NCBI GenBank assembly: GCA_017856435.1
Contig: JAFMFB010000006.1
Coordinates: forward strand, 18,758 to 82,757
Direction of reading: 5' to 3'
From: Burkholderiaceae bacterium
Lineage (GTDB): Bacteria > Pseudomonadota > Gammaproteobacteria > Burkholderiales > Burkholderiaceae_C
DNA: 64,000 nucleotides
Shown here: one piece after another, positions 35,255-46,621 of the stretch
How positions within the stretch are numbered: position 1 is the first letter of the stretch
Layout of the letters: every line of letters starts with the position of its first letter
Made by a program: the position numbers and the translations under genes
Notes under the pieces: generated by a model
Databases searched by the model: none
What the model was told of the DNA's origin: nothing
The model's input: the letters and a program-made list of their open reading frames with translations, nothing else

Positions 35255-37194
35255 CCCAAAGCGATCAAGAACGTTCTGGCATGCAGGCTGGCCTTGAGGG
35301 CCAGATGGACCAGTCTTTGCCAACCCCGGGTGTGCAGGAGCCGTCGGGCGCAGATTTGCAGACCAGCCCAAATGCCGGTGCAGTCAGCCGCATCGATAGC
35401 GATGCGAAGAGCAGCGCAGGAACCCGTGACCCGGCGTCCATGCCACAAACGCTGACCGCAGCCCGTGATGCGGCGGCTTTTGTGGCGCAGCTGTTTGACC
35501 AGCCGGCAGCTTCCGAAGCTGAGTCCCCGGCGGCTGACGAGCCCTCGGCCGAGGCGGAGGTGGCACCCACCGAGGAAGTACCGTCGGCCGAACCGGTCAG
35601 TGAAAATCAGACCCTGCGGTCCCTTCATGGACTGCGGGTCTTGGTGCTGGGTCTGGGGGCATCTGGGCTGGCCATGGTGCGGTGGTGCGCGCGACAGGGC
35701 GCACAGGTCACGGTTGCTGACACGCGCGAGACCCCACCGCAACTGGGCAGCCTGCAAGGGATTGCGGGTGTGAAGTTTGTCAGCGGACCCTTTACCGCGG
35801 CACTATTGACGACCCAGGACGAGGGAGCCCACATCAACGGCATGCAGGCGGTGTTCAAAAGTCCTGGCCTGTCACCGGCAGTTGTGGAACCGGTATGGCA
35901 AGCGGCCCAGTCTCAGGGGTTGTGGCTGGGCGGCGAGCTAGATTTGTTCAACCATGCCCTCAAAGTTCTGCATGCAGAACAAGGTTACGCGCCCAAATTG
36001 TTGGCCGTGACAGGTACCAACGGCAAAACCACCACCACGGCCATGGCCGGAGAGCTGATTGAGCGCGCCGGCATGCGGGTGGCGGTTGCGGGCAATATCG
36101 GCCCCAATCTGCTGGATGTTCTGACCCACCAGCTCGAAGCAGCCAACCTGCCTGAGGTCTGGGTGCTTGAGTTGTCAAGTTTTCAGCTTGATGCGGTTCG
36201 AGGTTTTGAGCCCACCGCGGCGACTGTACTCAACCTGTCTCAGGATCATCTGGACTGGCACGGCGACATGCAGGCTTATGCCGCCGCCAAGGCCCGCATT
36301 TTTGGCCAGCAGGCCCTGATGATCCTCAACCGCGAGGACCAGCGGGTGATGGCCATGCGCGATGGCCTGTCAACAGGCGCGTCGGACAAGCAGAACCCGG
36401 AAAAGAAAGAGATCTCCCGCAGTCGTGCCGGCAAGTCCAGGGCTCGGACTTTCCTGACCTTTGGCAGCGACATGCCGCAGCGCCCGGGTGACTACGGGAT
36501 CGAAATGATCAACGGATTGGCCTGGTTGGTCAGAGCGATGCCCGCCGATGAAACGCACCGGCGGCGCAAGACAGAGGATGAAGAGTTGTTCATTCAGCGC
36601 CTGATGCCTGCGGGGGCTCTGCGAATCCATGGCCGGCATAACGCAAGCAATGCCCTGGCTGCCCTGGCCTTGGCGCAAGCGGTTGACTGCCCGCTGGCCC
36701 CCCTGCTCTATGGGCTCAGAGAGTACCGGGGTGAGCCGCATCGGGTGCAATCGGTGGGCGTGGTTGAGCAGGTGGAGTATTTCGACGACAGCAAGGGCAC
36801 CAATGTCGGTGCCACGGTGGCGGCTTTGAATGGTCTGGGCGCAGAGCGCCGCCTGGTGGTAATCCTGGGTGGCGATGGCAAGGGCCAGGACTTTTCGCCG
36901 CTGGCAGCACCTGTGGCACGCCACGCAAGGGCGGTGATTCTGATCGGCCGCGATGCCCCGTTGATTCGCTCAGCCCTGACGGCCACTGGGGTGCCTCTGG
37001 TTGAGGCCGACAGCCTGCCGCAGGCAGTCCAACTGGCCAGCGAAACCGCCAAGTCGGGTGATGCGGTACTGCTGTCACCTGCCTGTGCCAGTTTTGACAT
37101 GTTTGACAACTACGAGCATCGCGCGCGTGTGTTTGTCCAAGCGGTTCAGGCGCTGGCGCTTGAAAGCGGCGCCCATCTGGAGGGCAGTGCATGA
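35251..37194 (+). CDS. murD: UDP-MurNAc-L-alanine:D-glutamate ligase MurD with long N-terminal extension
   Basis: MurD adds D-glutamate to UDP-MurNAc-L-Ala. The catalytic part is normal: N-terminal Rossmann motif [17 protein letters not shown] (from residue about 130), P-loop [33 protein letters not shown] and the C-terminal [23 protein letters not shown] block. Two things are odd. About 122 residues rich in Ala, Glu, Pro and Ser precede the first domain, giving 647 residues against about 440-500 for most MurDs. A basic insertion (residues near 380-400, [18 protein letters not shown]) splits the central domain. The ATG overlaps the mraY stop (ATGA), supporting the long start. Confidence 0.93.
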   Translation: MTQSDQERSGMQAGLEGQMDQSLPTPGVQEPSGADLQTSPNAGAVSRIDSDAKSSAGTRDPASMPQTLTAARDAAAFVAQLFDQPAASEAESPAADEPSAEAEVAPTEEVPSAEPVSENQTLRSLHGLRVLVLGLGASGLAMVRWCARQGAQVTVADTRETPPQLGSLQGIAGVKFVSGPFTAALLTTQDEGAHINGMQAVFKSPGLSPAVVEPVWQAAQSQGLWLGGELDLFNHALKVLHAEQGYAPKLLAVTGTNGKTTTTAMAGELIERAGMRVAVAGNIGPNLLDVLTHQLEAANLPEVWVLELSSFQLDAVRGFEPTAATVLNLSQDHLDWHGDMQAYAAAKARIFGQQALMILNREDQRVMAMRDGLSTGASDKQNPEKKEISRSRAGKSRARTFLTFGSDMPQRPGDYGIEMINGLAWLVRAMPADETHRRRKTEDEELFIQRLMPAGALRIHGRHNASNALAALALAQAVDCPLAPLLYGLREYRGEPHRVQSVGVVEQVEYFDDSKGTNVGATVAALNGLGAERRLVVILGGDGKGQDFSPLAAPVARHARAVILIGRDAPLIRSALTATGVPLVEADSLPQAVQLASETAKSGDAVLLSPACASFDMFDNYEHRARVFVQAVQALALESGAHLEGSA

Positions 37195-38441
37195 AGTGGT
37201 CCTGGCCTGCGCTGCCTGGCTGGTTTGGGACACCGGCCCCGGCCGATGCTCTGCCGGTGCGGCTGGACCGATCCGACTGGCAGGCAACCGACAGCCGGCC
37301 GCTTCGGCTCTCAGGCATCGATCAGCCGTTGATCTGGGTGACCGTGGCTTTGCTGGCCTGGGGCCTGGTGATGGTGTACTCGGCCTCGATTGCCATGCCT
37401 GACAACCCGAAATTCACCCGCTATCTGCACACACATTTTGTGACGCGGCACATGCTGTCGCTGGTGGTGGCCTTTGCAGTTGCGCTGATTGCGTTTCAGG
37501 TGCCGGTCAAGACCTGGGAAAAAGCCGCCCCCTGGTTATTTGTGCTGGCGCTGCTGTTGCTCATCATGGTGTTGATCCCGGCGATTGGCAAGGGCGTGAA
37601 TGGTGCGCGTCGCTGGATACCGCTGGGTTTCATGAATTTCCAGCCCTCAGAACTTGCCAAGTTTGCCGTGCTGCTTTATGCCGCTGACTACATGGTGCGC
37701 AAGATGGATGTCAAAGAGCGCTTTTTCCATGCGGTGTGGCCGATGGCAGCAGCGGTTGCGGTGGTCGGTTTGCTGCTGCTGGCCGAGCCAGATATGGGCG
37801 CCTTCATGGTGATTGCAGTCATTGCCATGGGCATTCTCTTTTTGGGGGGTGTCAATGCACGCATGTTCTTTTTGATTGCCGCCATCCTGCTGGTTGCGTT
37901 TGCCCTCATGATTGCCCTGAGCGAGTGGCGACGCGAACGAATCTTTGCCTATCTCAACCCCTGGGATGAAAGGCACGTTCTGGGCAAGGGCTACCAACTC
38001 TCCCATTCCCTGATAGCGATTGGACGCGGACAAATCTTTGGCGTGGGTCTGGGCGGAAGTGTGGAAAAGCTGCACTGGCTACCTGAGGCGCACACCGACT
38101 TCCTGTTGGCCGTGATCGGTGAGGAATTTGGCTTGCTGGGCGTATTGACGGTCATCGGTATGTTCTTGTGGATGGCCCGGCGCATCATGCATATCGGCCG
38201 CCAGGCCATTGCCCTGGATCGGGTGTTTGCCGGATTGGCAGCGCAAGGGGTGGGGATCTGGATCGGTTTCCAGGCCTTCATCAACATGGGCGTCAATCTG
38301 GGCGCTCTGCCAACCAAGGGCCTGACGCTTCCCTTGATGAGTTATGGGGGCTCGGCCATTCTGATGAACCTGGTGGCCCTGGCCTTGGTGCTGCGCATTG
38401 ACCATGAAAACCGGCAAATGATGCAGGGAGGGCGAGCATGA
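37191..38441 (+). CDS. ftsW: Septal peptidoglycan polymerase FtsW
   Basis: FtsW is the SEDS-family glycosyltransferase that polymerises lipid II at the septum together with FtsI. The 416-residue protein has about ten membrane segments after a cytoplasmic N-terminus of about 45 residues. Family motifs are [10 protein letters not shown], the catalytic-loop region [44 protein letters not shown] and the C-terminal [12 protein letters not shown]. It overlaps murD and murG by 4 nt each. Confidence 0.96.
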   Translation: MKWSWPALPGWFGTPAPADALPVRLDRSDWQATDSRPLRLSGIDQPLIWVTVALLAWGLVMVYSASIAMPDNPKFTRYLHTHFVTRHMLSLVVAFAVALIAFQVPVKTWEKAAPWLFVLALLLLIMVLIPAIGKGVNGARRWIPLGFMNFQPSELAKFAVLLYAADYMVRKMDVKERFFHAVWPMAAAVAVVGLLLLAEPDMGAFMVIAVIAMGILFLGGVNARMFFLIAAILLVAFALMIALSEWRRERIFAYLNPWDERHVLGKGYQLSHSLIAIGRGQIFGVGLGGSVEKLHWLPEAHTDFLLAVIGEEFGLLGVLTVIGMFLWMARRIMHIGRQAIALDRVFAGLAAQGVGIWIGFQAFINMGVNLGALPTKGLTLPLMSYGGSAILMNLVALALVLRIDHENRQMMQGGRA

Positions 38442-39499
38442 GCAAGTGCGCCCTGGTGATGGCTGGTGGAACCGGAGGGCATATCTTTCCGGGTCTGGCT
38501 GTGGCCGAAGCATTGCGCGAACGCGGCTGGCGAGTGCATTGGCTGGGCAACTCCTCCAGCATGGAAGGCCGGCTGGTGCCACCCAAAGGATTTGCCTTTG
38601 AGCCCATCGACTTTTCAGGCGTGCGCGGCAAGGGGCTGGTGACGTTGGCGCTGTTGCCAATGCGGCTGCTCAAAGCCTTTTGGCAGAGCCTGGGTGTGGT
38701 TCGGCGGGTGCGTCCTCAGGTGGTGGTCGGGCTGGGCGGGTACATCGCCTTTCCGGGTGGCTTGATGAGTGTGCTGCTTGGCAAGCCACTGATCCTGCAC
38801 GAGCAAAACTCGATTGCCGGCATGGTCAACAAGGTGCTCTCGGGTATTGCAGACCGCGTCTTCACGGCATTCCCGGGCGCTCTGGCCAACGGGCGCTGCA
38901 TCGGCAATCCCTTGCGCCAAGCATTTCTTGATCAGCAGCAGCCGGCCGATCGGTTTGCAGGCCGTAGCGGTCCGCTGCGGGTGCTGGTGGTGGGCGGTAG
39001 TCTGGGCGCCAGGGCCTTGAATGAAGTTGTGCCTAAAGCGGTGGCCTTGATTCCTGCCGAGCACAGGCCTCAGCTGATTCACCAAAGTGGCGAGCAGCAG
39101 TTGGACATGCTGCGCGATGCCTACCAGGCGGCGGGGGTTCAGGCCGAGTTGACACCGTTTATCGAGGACACCGCCGCTGCCTTCGCCCAGGCCGATCTGG
39201 TAATTTGTCGGGCCGGCGCCAGCACGGTCACTGAAATTGCTGCAGTGGGTGCGGCCGCGCTGTTTGTGCCTTTCCCGTTTGCTGTCGATGATCACCAGAC
39301 CTTTAATGCACGCTTTTTGACTGACCAGGGCGCCGGCCAACTGCTTGTGCAAGAGTCACTGAGTCCCCCGCAGCTGGCCGGACTGTTGCAGCAACTTGAT
39401 CGAAGCACACTGCTGGATTGGGCGCAAAAGGCCTATCAGCTCAGAAAAACCGGGGCCACCCAGGCACTGGTCGCGGCTTGTGAGGAGTTGGCGCCATGA
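38438..39499 (+). CDS. murG: Lipid II synthase MurG (GlcNAc transferase)
   Basis: MurG adds GlcNAc to lipid I to give lipid II at the inner face of the membrane. The 353-residue GT-B enzyme shows the N-terminal [27 protein letters not shown], the second-domain [13 protein letters not shown] and the donor site [16 protein letters not shown]. It overlaps ftsW and murC by ATGA junctions. Confidence 0.97.
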   Translation: MSKCALVMAGGTGGHIFPGLAVAEALRERGWRVHWLGNSSSMEGRLVPPKGFAFEPIDFSGVRGKGLVTLALLPMRLLKAFWQSLGVVRRVRPQVVVGLGGYIAFPGGLMSVLLGKPLILHEQNSIAGMVNKVLSGIADRVFTAFPGALANGRCIGNPLRQAFLDQQQPADRFAGRSGPLRVLVVGGSLGARALNEVVPKAVALIPAEHRPQLIHQSGEQQLDMLRDAYQAAGVQAELTPFIEDTAAAFAQADLVICRAGASTVTEIAAVGAAALFVPFPFAVDDHQTFNARFLTDQGAGQLLVQESLSPPQLAGLLQQLDRSTLLDWAQKAYQLRKTGATQALVAACEELAP

Positions 39500-40908
39500 G
39501 GCATGCGGTCAGGCATATCCATTTTGTGGGCCTGGGTGGCGCCGGGATGTCCGGCATCGCCGAGGTGCTGCACAACCTGGGCTACGAAATCAGCGGCTCC
39601 GATCTGTCTGACAGTCCCACGCTGCGGCGGCTCCAGGGGCTGGGCATCCGAACCCATGTGGGCCATTCCGCGGTCAATATCGAGGGCGCTGATGCTGTGG
39701 TGACCTCCACTGCCGTGCAGGCCGACAACCCGGAGGTGCTGGCCTCCCGCGCCAGAAAAATCCCCGTGGTCCCGCGTGCCCTGATGCTGGCTGAACTGAT
39801 GCGGCTGAAAAAGGGCATTGCCATTGCGGGAACCCATGGCAAGACCACGACCACCAGCCTGGTGGCCAGCGTTCTGGCCGAGGCGGGGCTGGATCCAACC
39901 TTTGTCATCGGGGGGCGGCTCAACAGTGCGGGCGCCAACGCGCGGCTGGGCAGTGGCGACTACATCGTGGTCGAGGCCGATGAGAGCGACGCGTCGTTCC
40001 TGAATCTGCTGCCGGTGTTGGCGGTGGTGACCAACATCGATGCTGATCACATGGAAACCTATGGGCACGATTTTGGCCGCCTCAAAGCTGCCTTCATTGA
40101 CTTCATCCACCGCATGCCGTTTTACGGAACCGCCGTTTTGTGCATTGACAACCCTGCTGTTCGCGAGATCGTTCCAGAGGTTTCCTGTCCTGTGACCAGC
40201 TATGGGTTTTCAAAGGATGCCCAGGTGCGGGCGGTGAATGTTCAGGCAGTGGCTGGCGGAAAGATGCGTTTTACAGTGCACCGTCGCAACGGTGTGGTAC
40301 TGCCCGATCTTGAGGTGGTGCTCAACCTGCCGGGCAACCACAATGTGCTCAACGCCCTGTCGGCGATTGCCATTGCTGCAGAGCTGGATATCGCCGATGC
40401 AGATCTTCTGAGGGCCCTGTCGGAGTTCAAGGGAGTGGGTCGTCGATTCCAGCGTTACGGTGAGGTACTGGCCCAGGGCGGCGGCAGCTTCACCCTGGTA
40501 GATGACTACGGCCATCATCCAGTTGAAATGGCGGCCACGCTGGAGGCAGCGCGTGGGGCCTTTCCCGGGCGACGACTGGTACTGGCTTTTCAGCCCCATC
40601 GCTATACCCGCACGCGTGACTGCTTCGAGGATTTTGTCAAGGTGATTGGCGAGGCAGACGCCGTGTTGCTGGCCGAAGTTTATGCCGCCGGCGAAACACC
40701 CATCGTGGCCGCTGACGGACGCAGTCTGGCGCGAGCACTTCGTGTGGCAGGCAAGGTCGAGCCGGTCTTTGTCGATGAAATCGCGAACATGCCCGCTGTG
40801 ATTGTGGCTAACGCACGCGATGGTGATGTGGTCTTGTGCATGGGAGCGGGCTCGATTGGCACGGTGGCCGCTCGGGTGGTGCAAATCCAGGGAGTGACAG
40901 CAGCGTGA
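39496..40908 (+). CDS. murC: UDP-MurNAc:L-alanine ligase MurC
   Basis: MurC adds the first amino acid of the stem peptide. The 470-residue ligase has the UDP-binding [17 protein letters not shown], the P-loop [28 protein letters not shown] and the central [17 protein letters not shown]. It is a paralogue of Mpl, encoded at 56454-57869. The stop overlaps the ddl GTG. Confidence 0.97.
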   Translation: MRHAVRHIHFVGLGGAGMSGIAEVLHNLGYEISGSDLSDSPTLRRLQGLGIRTHVGHSAVNIEGADAVVTSTAVQADNPEVLASRARKIPVVPRALMLAELMRLKKGIAIAGTHGKTTTTSLVASVLAEAGLDPTFVIGGRLNSAGANARLGSGDYIVVEADESDASFLNLLPVLAVVTNIDADHMETYGHDFGRLKAAFIDFIHRMPFYGTAVLCIDNPAVREIVPEVSCPVTSYGFSKDAQVRAVNVQAVAGGKMRFTVHRRNGVVLPDLEVVLNLPGNHNVLNALSAIAIAAELDIADADLLRALSEFKGVGRRFQRYGEVLAQGGGSFTLVDDYGHHPVEMAATLEAARGAFPGRRLVLAFQPHRYTRTRDCFEDFVKVIGEADAVLLAEVYAAGETPIVAADGRSLARALRVAGKVEPVFVDEIANMPAVIVANARDGDVVLCMGAGSIGTVAARVVQIQGVTAA

Positions 40909-41903
40909 ATGAGCCGATGAAGACCCCGCATCTGACAGGCAATGCCAATGCGTCATCCCCAGGCGCACTGGGCAAGGTGGCCGTGCTGATGGGCGGCCTG
41001 TCTGCCGAGCGGGAGATTTCGATCTTGTCGGGCACAGGTGTTTTGCGCGCCTTGCAGTCCCGCGGCGTCAACGCGCACGGCTTTGATCCAGCACAGCGTG
41101 ATCTGGGAGAGCTGAAGCGCGAGGGCTTTGAGCGCTGCTTCATTGCCTTGCATGGTCGATACGGCGAGGACGGCACGGTGCAGGGCGCGCTGGAGTTGCT
41201 GGCCATACCCTACACCGGCTCTGGCGTGCTGGCTTCGGCCCTGGCCATTGACAAGGTGATGACCAAGCAAATCCTGCAGGCCGAAGGGCTGCCGACGCCG
41301 GCCTGGCGAATCGTGGACAGCGTGGCGGCGACCTGTGATGCACTTGCTGCGTTGGGCCAGCCCATGATTGTCAAGCCCGCACGTGAAGGCTCTTCAATCG
41401 GTCTGACCAAGGTCACCCAGGCCAGCCAGTGCGCGGCCGCCTTTGCCGCTGCTGCGCGTGAAGATGACCGGGTCTTGTGCGAGCAATTCATCAGCGGTGA
41501 GGAAGTCACGGTGCCGGTGCTCGGGTCGGGCCAGAGGGCACGGGCCCTGCCCGTGATCAGGATTGTTGCACCCGATGGCAATTACGACTACCAGAACAAA
41601 TACTTCACCGACGATGTGCAATACCTGGTCCCCTCCGGCCTGCCGGCGATGGAAGAGCAACATATTCAGAACCTGGTGTTGAAGGCATACCAGGTGTTGG
41701 GATGCCGCGGTTGGGCACGTGCAGATGTGATGGTGGATGCCCGGACCCGGCAGCCGTGGCTGCTTGAAATCAATACTGCGCCGGGCATGACCAGCCATTC
41801 CCTGGTGCCGATGTCGGCACTCGCTGATGGCATCAGCTATGAAGACCTGTGCATCGAGTTGCTGGCGTCAGCCACGCTGGATTACGCGAGGGAATCGAGA
41901 TGA
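40905..41903 (+). CDS. ddl: D-alanine:D-alanine ligase
   Basis: Ddl makes D-Ala-D-Ala for MurF. The 332-residue ATP-grasp enzyme shows [33 protein letters not shown], the ATP-binding [11 protein letters not shown] and the C-terminal [16 protein letters not shown]. The GTG at 40905 is chosen: it overlaps the murC stop (GTGA) and has GGAG 10 nt upstream. The ATG four codons later has no ribosome binding site. About 20 residues precede the domain proper. Confidence 0.95.
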   Translation: MNEPMKTPHLTGNANASSPGALGKVAVLMGGLSAEREISILSGTGVLRALQSRGVNAHGFDPAQRDLGELKREGFERCFIALHGRYGEDGTVQGALELLAIPYTGSGVLASALAIDKVMTKQILQAEGLPTPAWRIVDSVAATCDALAALGQPMIVKPAREGSSIGLTKVTQASQCAAAFAAAAREDDRVLCEQFISGEEVTVPVLGSGQRARALPVIRIVAPDGNYDYQNKYFTDDVQYLVPSGLPAMEEQHIQNLVLKAYQVLGCRGWARADVMVDARTRQPWLLEINTAPGMTSHSLVPMSALADGISYEDLCIELLASATLDYARESR

Positions 41904-42697
41904 GTCAACCTCAGCCCTTGCCTATCGATATCCGTCTGATGGAGTTTGCCGCAAACCTGATGCTGCTGATTTTTGCCGGCCTGTTGTTAACGGCCTTGGC
42001 AAGCTGGATTGCGCGACACCCGGTTTTTGCCATCCGGGCCGTCGTGGTGGGAGGCGACAGTGAACATAACAATGAAGTGACCTTGCGGGCCAATGTCGGG
42101 CCCCGTCTGACGGGTACTTTTTTCACCCTCGATCTGGCCGTGGCGCGACAGGCGTTTGAAGCCATGCCCTGGGTGCGGCAGGCTGTGGTCAAGCGGGAAT
42201 TTCCCAACCGGCTCAGGGTCAGCTTGCAGGAGCAGCAGGCGGTGGCGTACTGGGGAGAGGACGGCGAGTCCAGCCTGGTCAACACCCAAGGTGAAGTGTT
42301 CGAGGCCAATGTGGGCGAGGTGGAGCAGGACAACTTGCCACGATTCAAGGGCCCGAAGCAGCAGTCCATGTCCATGCTCAGGGTGTACCGGGCAATTCGC
42401 CCTGAATTTGAAAAGCTATCTCTTCGGATCGATGAATTGCGGCTTAGCGAGCGCGGCACCTGGCAGTTGCGACTGGATAACGGGGCTGAAATTGCCATCG
42501 GTGTGGGACGTGAGGAAGAGGTTATTGCACGCACAAACCAATTTGCAAAAACGCTGACGCAAGTGACATCGCGCTATGCGCGCGCTACCCATGCGCTTGA
42601 GTCGGCCGATTTACGGCATACCGATGGATACGCCCTCAAGTTGGCCGGTGTCAGTACGCTGACGCCCGGCAAGCCGCAGGGTGGACGCAAGAATTAA
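41900..42697 (+). CDS. ftsQ: Cell division protein FtsQ
   Basis: FtsQ is a bitopic divisome protein. The 265-residue protein has a short cytoplasmic N-terminus, one membrane segment ([17 protein letters not shown]), a POTRA domain ([15 protein letters not shown] through [18 protein letters not shown]) and a beta domain (EQQAVAYW). The ATG at 41900 overlaps the ddl stop (ATGA); the frame is open 17 codons further upstream inside ddl but that part is not FtsQ-like. This is the last of the overlapping junctions in the cluster. Confidence 0.94.
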   Translation: MSQPQPLPIDIRLMEFAANLMLLIFAGLLLTALASWIARHPVFAIRAVVVGGDSEHNNEVTLRANVGPRLTGTFFTLDLAVARQAFEAMPWVRQAVVKREFPNRLRVSLQEQQAVAYWGEDGESSLVNTQGEVFEANVGEVEQDNLPRFKGPKQQSMSMLRVYRAIRPEFEKLSLRIDELRLSERGTWQLRLDNGAEIAIGVGREEEVIARTNQFAKTLTQVTSRYARATHALESADLRHTDGYALKLAGVSTLTPGKPQGGRKN

Positions 42698-42726
42698 GGC
42701 AAACAACTGACTTGGCGGGAACGCTT

Positions 42727-43956
42727 ATGGCAAAAGATTACAAAGACCTGATTGTTGGATTGGATATCGGCACCGCCAAGGTGATGGCGGTTGTTGCCGA
42801 GGTGCAGCAAGGCGGTGAGCTCAAGCTTGCCGGGCTGGGCGTTGCACCCGGTAATGGCCTCAAACGGGGTGTGGTGGTCAATATTGATGCAACGGTACAA
42901 AGCATCCAGCTGGCACTCAAGGAGGCCGAGCTGATGGCTGATTGCAAGATCAGCAGGGTCCATACCGGCATCACTGGAAGTCATATCCGCGGACTGAACT
43001 CAAGCGGCATGGTGGCGGTGAAGGACAAGGAGGTCAGTGCTGCCGATGTCGCCCGGGTGGTGGAGACGGCCAAGGCGATCAATATTTCATCCGACCAGCG
43101 ACTGCTGCTGGTGGAGCCGCAAGAGTTCATCATTGATGGTCATGATGTTCGTGAGCCAATCGGCATGAGCGGCATCCGGCTTGAAGCCAAGGTGCACATC
43201 GTCACGGGTGCCCAGAGTGCGGCAGAGAACATCATCAAGTGCGTCAGGCGCTGTGGTCTGGAGGTCGAACACCTGATGCTCAACCCGCTGGCTTCGAGTT
43301 TGTCGGTGCTGACCGATGATGAAAAAGAACTTGGGGTGGCCCTGGTGGACATTGGGGCCGGGACCACCGATGTGGCGATCTTCACCGGCGGCGCAATTCG
43401 GCATACCGCGGTGATTCCGATCGCGGGTGACCTGATCACCAGCGATATCGCTATGGCCTTGCGCACACCGACCAAGGACGCTGAAGACATCAAGGTGGAG
43501 AGCGGCTACGCCAAGCAGTTGCTGGCTGATCCGGAGCAGCAGGTGGAGGTGCCCGGCTTGGGCGACCGGGGGCCTCGCATGCTGAGCCGGCAAGCGCTGG
43601 CCGGGGTCATTGAGCCACGCATTGAAGAAATTTTCTCTCTGGTGCACCAGGTGCTGCGCGAGTCGGGCTGCGAGGAAGTGCTCTCGTCTGGCATTGTGCT
43701 CACGGGTGGCAGCGCAGTCATGCCCGGCATGGTCGAGTTGGGCGAGGACATATTTTTAAAGCCAGTACGTCGTGGCGTACCAAAGTATTCAGGCGCCTTG
43801 GCCGACATGGTGGCCCAGCCCCGCGCTGCCACGGTGATGGGGTTGTTGGAGGAGGCGAGGCTGGCAAGACTGCGCGGGTTCAAGGTGGCCAGCAAGAGTG
43901 GCTCCATGAAGACCGCTTTTGGCCGGGTCAAGGACTGGTTTGTAGGAAATTTTTGA
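42727..43956 (+). CDS. ftsA: Cell division protein FtsA
   Basis: FtsA is the actin-like protein that anchors FtsZ to the membrane. The 409-residue protein has phosphate-binding loops IVGLDIGTAKVMAVVAE and ALVDIGAGTTDVAIF, the adenosine-site IVLTGGSAVMPGMVELG and the characteristic 1C domain (HTGITGSHIRG). The C-terminal amphipathic helix FGRVKDWFVGNF is the membrane anchor. The ATG at 42727 is preferred to an in-frame TTG 15 nt upstream. Confidence 0.97.
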   Translation: MAKDYKDLIVGLDIGTAKVMAVVAEVQQGGELKLAGLGVAPGNGLKRGVVVNIDATVQSIQLALKEAELMADCKISRVHTGITGSHIRGLNSSGMVAVKDKEVSAADVARVVETAKAINISSDQRLLLVEPQEFIIDGHDVREPIGMSGIRLEAKVHIVTGAQSAAENIIKCVRRCGLEVEHLMLNPLASSLSVLTDDEKELGVALVDIGAGTTDVAIFTGGAIRHTAVIPIAGDLITSDIAMALRTPTKDAEDIKVESGYAKQLLADPEQQVEVPGLGDRGPRMLSRQALAGVIEPRIEEIFSLVHQVLRESGCEEVLSSGIVLTGGSAVMPGMVELGEDIFLKPVRRGVPKYSGALADMVAQPRAATVMGLLEEARLARLRGFKVASKSGSMKTAFGRVKDWFVGNF

Positions 43957-44092
43957 TGTTTAGCAAGCTCTGGCTATTACGTGGTTCGCCGCCGGGTCGA
44001 TGGCGGTGCCTCGGGCCGCCTGCATGAATCTTTTCCCTTATCCAAATACAACATTCTGTTTAGTGGCAACTGCAAGTATCAAGGAGCTCAAA

Positions 44093-45334
44093 ATGCCTAT
44101 CGAAATGATTGAAGAAGAAACTTTCAACCAGGGAACCCTGATTAAGGTCATCGGTGTGGGCGGCGGCGGGGGTAACGCGGTCGAACACATGATCAGCTGT
44201 GATGTTCAGGGCGTCGAATTCATCTGCGCCAACACCGATGCGCAGGCATTGACCCGCAGCAGTGCCCACAAAACCATTCAGTTGGGGCATAGCGGTCTGG
44301 GGGCAGGCAGCAAACCAGAAAAAGGGCGGGAAGCGGCTGAAGTGGCCGATGATCACATCCGTGAGGCGATCAGCGGCGCTCACATGCTGTTCATCACGGC
44401 GGGCATGGGCGGCGGTACCGGTACCGGTGCAGCCCCCGTGATTGCACGGGTAGCCAAGGAAATGGGCATTTTGACCGTTGGCGTGGTGACCAAGCCCTTT
44501 GACTGGGAGGGCGGCCGGCGCATGACCAATGCGGATTCCGGCCTGTCCGAGCTTGAGGCCAATGTGGACTCCCTCATCGTCGTGCTCAACGAGAAACTAC
44601 TGGAGGTCCTGGGCGAGGATGTGACCCAAGATGAGGCGTTTGCCCACGCCAATGACGTGCTGAAAAATGCGGTCGGCGGCATTGCCGAGATCATCAATGT
44701 TCCGGGCCATGTCAATGTTGACTTTGAAGATGTGCGTACCGTGATGGGCGAACCCGGCAAGGCCATGATGGGCACGGCTCTGGCCAGTGGTCCAGACCGC
44801 GCACGGATCGCCGCTGAACAGGCCGTCTCCTGCCCGTTGCTCGAAGGCATTGACCTTTCAGGCGCCAAAGGGGTGCTGGTGCTGATCTCAGCGGCCAAGG
44901 GCTCCCTCAAATTGTCTGAGTCCAAGACCGCGATGACGACGATCCGCAACTTTGCATCGCCTGATGCCCATGTGATCTACGGCACCGCCTATGATGATTC
45001 ACTGGCAGATCAGATCAGGGTGACTGTGGTGGCCACCGGTCTTTCTGCCCAAGGGGTGCGTCGTACTGCGCCACCGCTCAAGGTTCTGCTCACGGGCACT
45101 GACAACAGACCGGTACAAATGTCGGGTGGGCCGATGAATGTCGCCAGCAGCTCCTCAATGTCTGCAGGCAACAGCCCAGCCGCTGCACAACTTTCACAAA
45201 CTGACTATGGGTCCATGCAGGGCCCGGCGGTGTGGCGAAACCGAACCCAGGCGGCTGCGCGGGTCGACGCACTGTCGTCTGGAGGGATGGACGACATCGA
45301 AATCCCGGCCTTCCTACGCAAGCAGGCTGACTGA
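44093..45334 (+). CDS. ftsZ: Cell division GTPase FtsZ
   Basis: FtsZ is the tubulin homologue that forms the Z ring. The 413-residue protein shows the tubulin signature GGGTGTGAAPVIA, IKVIGVGGGGGNAVEHM, the T7 loop region NVDFEDVRTVMGEPGKAMMG, and the C-terminal peptide DDIEIPAFLRKQAD that binds FtsA. The linker between core and tail is about 60 residues. The ATG at 44093 is preceded by AAGGAG; the open frame upstream (to 44000) is not family-like. The 136-bp gap after ftsA probably carries its own promoter, but I cannot place it. Confidence 0.98.
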   Translation: MPIEMIEEETFNQGTLIKVIGVGGGGGNAVEHMISCDVQGVEFICANTDAQALTRSSAHKTIQLGHSGLGAGSKPEKGREAAEVADDHIREAISGAHMLFITAGMGGGTGTGAAPVIARVAKEMGILTVGVVTKPFDWEGGRRMTNADSGLSELEANVDSLIVVLNEKLLEVLGEDVTQDEAFAHANDVLKNAVGGIAEIINVPGHVNVDFEDVRTVMGEPGKAMMGTALASGPDRARIAAEQAVSCPLLEGIDLSGAKGVLVLISAAKGSLKLSESKTAMTTIRNFASPDAHVIYGTAYDDSLADQIRVTVVATGLSAQGVRRTAPPLKVLLTGTDNRPVQMSGGPMNVASSSSMSAGNSPAAAQLSQTDYGSMQGPAVWRNRTQAAARVDALSSGGMDDIEIPAFLRKQAD

Positions 45335-45423
45335 TCAGCGTTGCTCACCTGCACAGGCCCAGGACAGCTTGCCCTGCGCTGGGCAGGCGCTGCTGTCAAA
45401 TCCATGCGCTGAATGCAAGCCGA

Positions 45424-45429
45424 TAAAAT
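45424..45429 (+). promoter_or_regulatory. Candidate -10 hexamer (TAAAAT) of lpxC
   Basis: TAAAAT is followed by six bases (CCCAGC) and the lpxC ATG, with no Shine-Dalgarno sequence. lpxC thus appears to have its own leaderless transcript separate from ftsZ. Confidence 0.5.
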
Positions 45430-45435
45430 CCCAGC

Positions 45436-46359
45436 ATGCTCAAGCAAAGAACGCTCAAATCCCTGACACGTGCGGTCGGCGTGGGCCTGCACAGTGGTCA
45501 GCGGGTAGAAATCACTTTGCGTCCGGCCCCTGCTGATACCGGCATTGTGTTTCGTCGGGTGGATTTGCCGATCACGGTTGATATACCTGTCAGCGCCACG
45601 GCTGTCAGTGATACCCGGCTGGCATCCACCTTGTCGCAGGGAGATGCGAGGGTACATACTGTCGAACATCTGATGTCGGCCTGTGCTGGCCTGGGTATTG
45701 ATAACTTGTATGTGGATATCACGGCAGAAGAGGTGCCGATTCTTGACGGGTCAGCGGCTTCCTTTGTTTTTCTACTGCAGAGTGCGGGCATCGAGCAGCA
45801 GAATGCGCCCAGGCGCTTCATCCGGGTTCTGCGAACCATCGAGGTGCGTGAAGGGCAGGGCAGCAGCGAAAAATGGGCGCGGCTGGAACCCTACCAGGGC
45901 TACCGGCTCAATTTTCAAATCGAATTTGACCATCCTGCCGTGGACTCCACGGGTCAGCGGGTTGAGTTTGACATGAGCGTCCACAATTACGCGCGTGATA
46001 TTGCCCGGGCCCGAACCTTTGGCTTTACGCGTGATGTCGAAATGATGCGTGCCAATGGTCTGGCCCTGGGCGGTGGCCTGGACAACGCGATCGTCATGGA
46101 TGATTACAAGGTGCTCAATGCAGGAGGTCTGCGCTATGACGACGAGTTCGTCAAACACAAGATCCTGGACGCCATGGGCGACCTGTACATCCTGGGCAAG
46201 CCACTGTTGGCTGCCTACAGCGCATTCCGCTCGGGTCATGCGCTCAACAACAAATTGCTGCGGGCATTGTTGGCACAAGGTGCCGCCTGGGAGGCCGTGA
46301 CCTTTGCGGACGAAAAGCTTGCGCCGAGTGGATTTGCCAAATTGGCGCAAGCCTGGTGA
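45436..46359 (+). CDS. lpxC: UDP-3-O-acyl-GlcNAc deacetylase LpxC
   Basis: LpxC is the zinc enzyme of the committed step in lipid A synthesis. The 307-residue protein shows the zinc histidine in [18 protein letters not shown], the catalytic [22 protein letters not shown] and the second histidine/aspartate site in [14 protein letters not shown]. The C-terminal [12 protein letters not shown] is conserved. It ends the dcw cluster as in many proteobacteria. A hairpin lies between ftsZ and lpxC (45363-45397) but has no T-run. Confidence 0.97.
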   Translation: MLKQRTLKSLTRAVGVGLHSGQRVEITLRPAPADTGIVFRRVDLPITVDIPVSATAVSDTRLASTLSQGDARVHTVEHLMSACAGLGIDNLYVDITAEEVPILDGSAASFVFLLQSAGIEQQNAPRRFIRVLRTIEVREGQGSSEKWARLEPYQGYRLNFQIEFDHPAVDSTGQRVEFDMSVHNYARDIARARTFGFTRDVEMMRANGLALGGGLDNAIVMDDYKVLNAGGLRYDDEFVKHKILDAMGDLYILGKPLLAAYSAFRSGHALNNKLLRALLAQGAAWEAVTFADEKLAPSGFAKLAQAW

Positions 46360-46365
46360 ATTGGC

Positions 46366-46542
46366 ATGTTGCTGTTCCGTTGGCTGATCTTGCTGTGTCT
46401 GCTGGGGGCTGGTGTGTGCTTCGCCCTCTATGTAGGCACTGGCCAGCCGCGCTATCGACAGTGGGGCCTGCTGACCCTGAAATGGACCCTGATCGCCGCT
46501 GCCGGTTTCTTTCTGGTATTGATTCTTGAGCGCATAGCCTGA
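46366..46542 (+). CDS. Small two-pass membrane protein downstream of lpxC
   Basis: A 58-residue reading frame 6 nt after the lpxC stop. Two hydrophobic segments lie at about residues 3-23 (LFRWLILLCLLGAGVCFALY) and 36-54 (TLIAAAGFFLVLILE), with a basic connecting loop (QPRYRQWG) that would place both ends outside the cytoplasm. I recall small membrane ORFs at this position in other Burkholderiales but cannot name a family. Its spacing suggests co-transcription with lpxC. Confidence 0.7.
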   Translation: MLLFRWLILLCLLGAGVCFALYVGTGQPRYRQWGLLTLKWTLIAAAGFFLVLILERIA

Positions 46543-46621
46543 CTTTGTCTCAGCAAGCCTTTGCTAGGCAGCGATTGCTGCAATTTCTATAACAAGAGCG
46601 TGAGGCCCACAAGGCTTGCTT

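Noticed and set aside
45363..45397. Hairpin between ftsZ and lpxC (GACAGC / GCTGTC with inner GCCC / GGGC) as a terminator
   Set aside because: No T-run follows it. It may be a structured RNA element but nothing supports a function.
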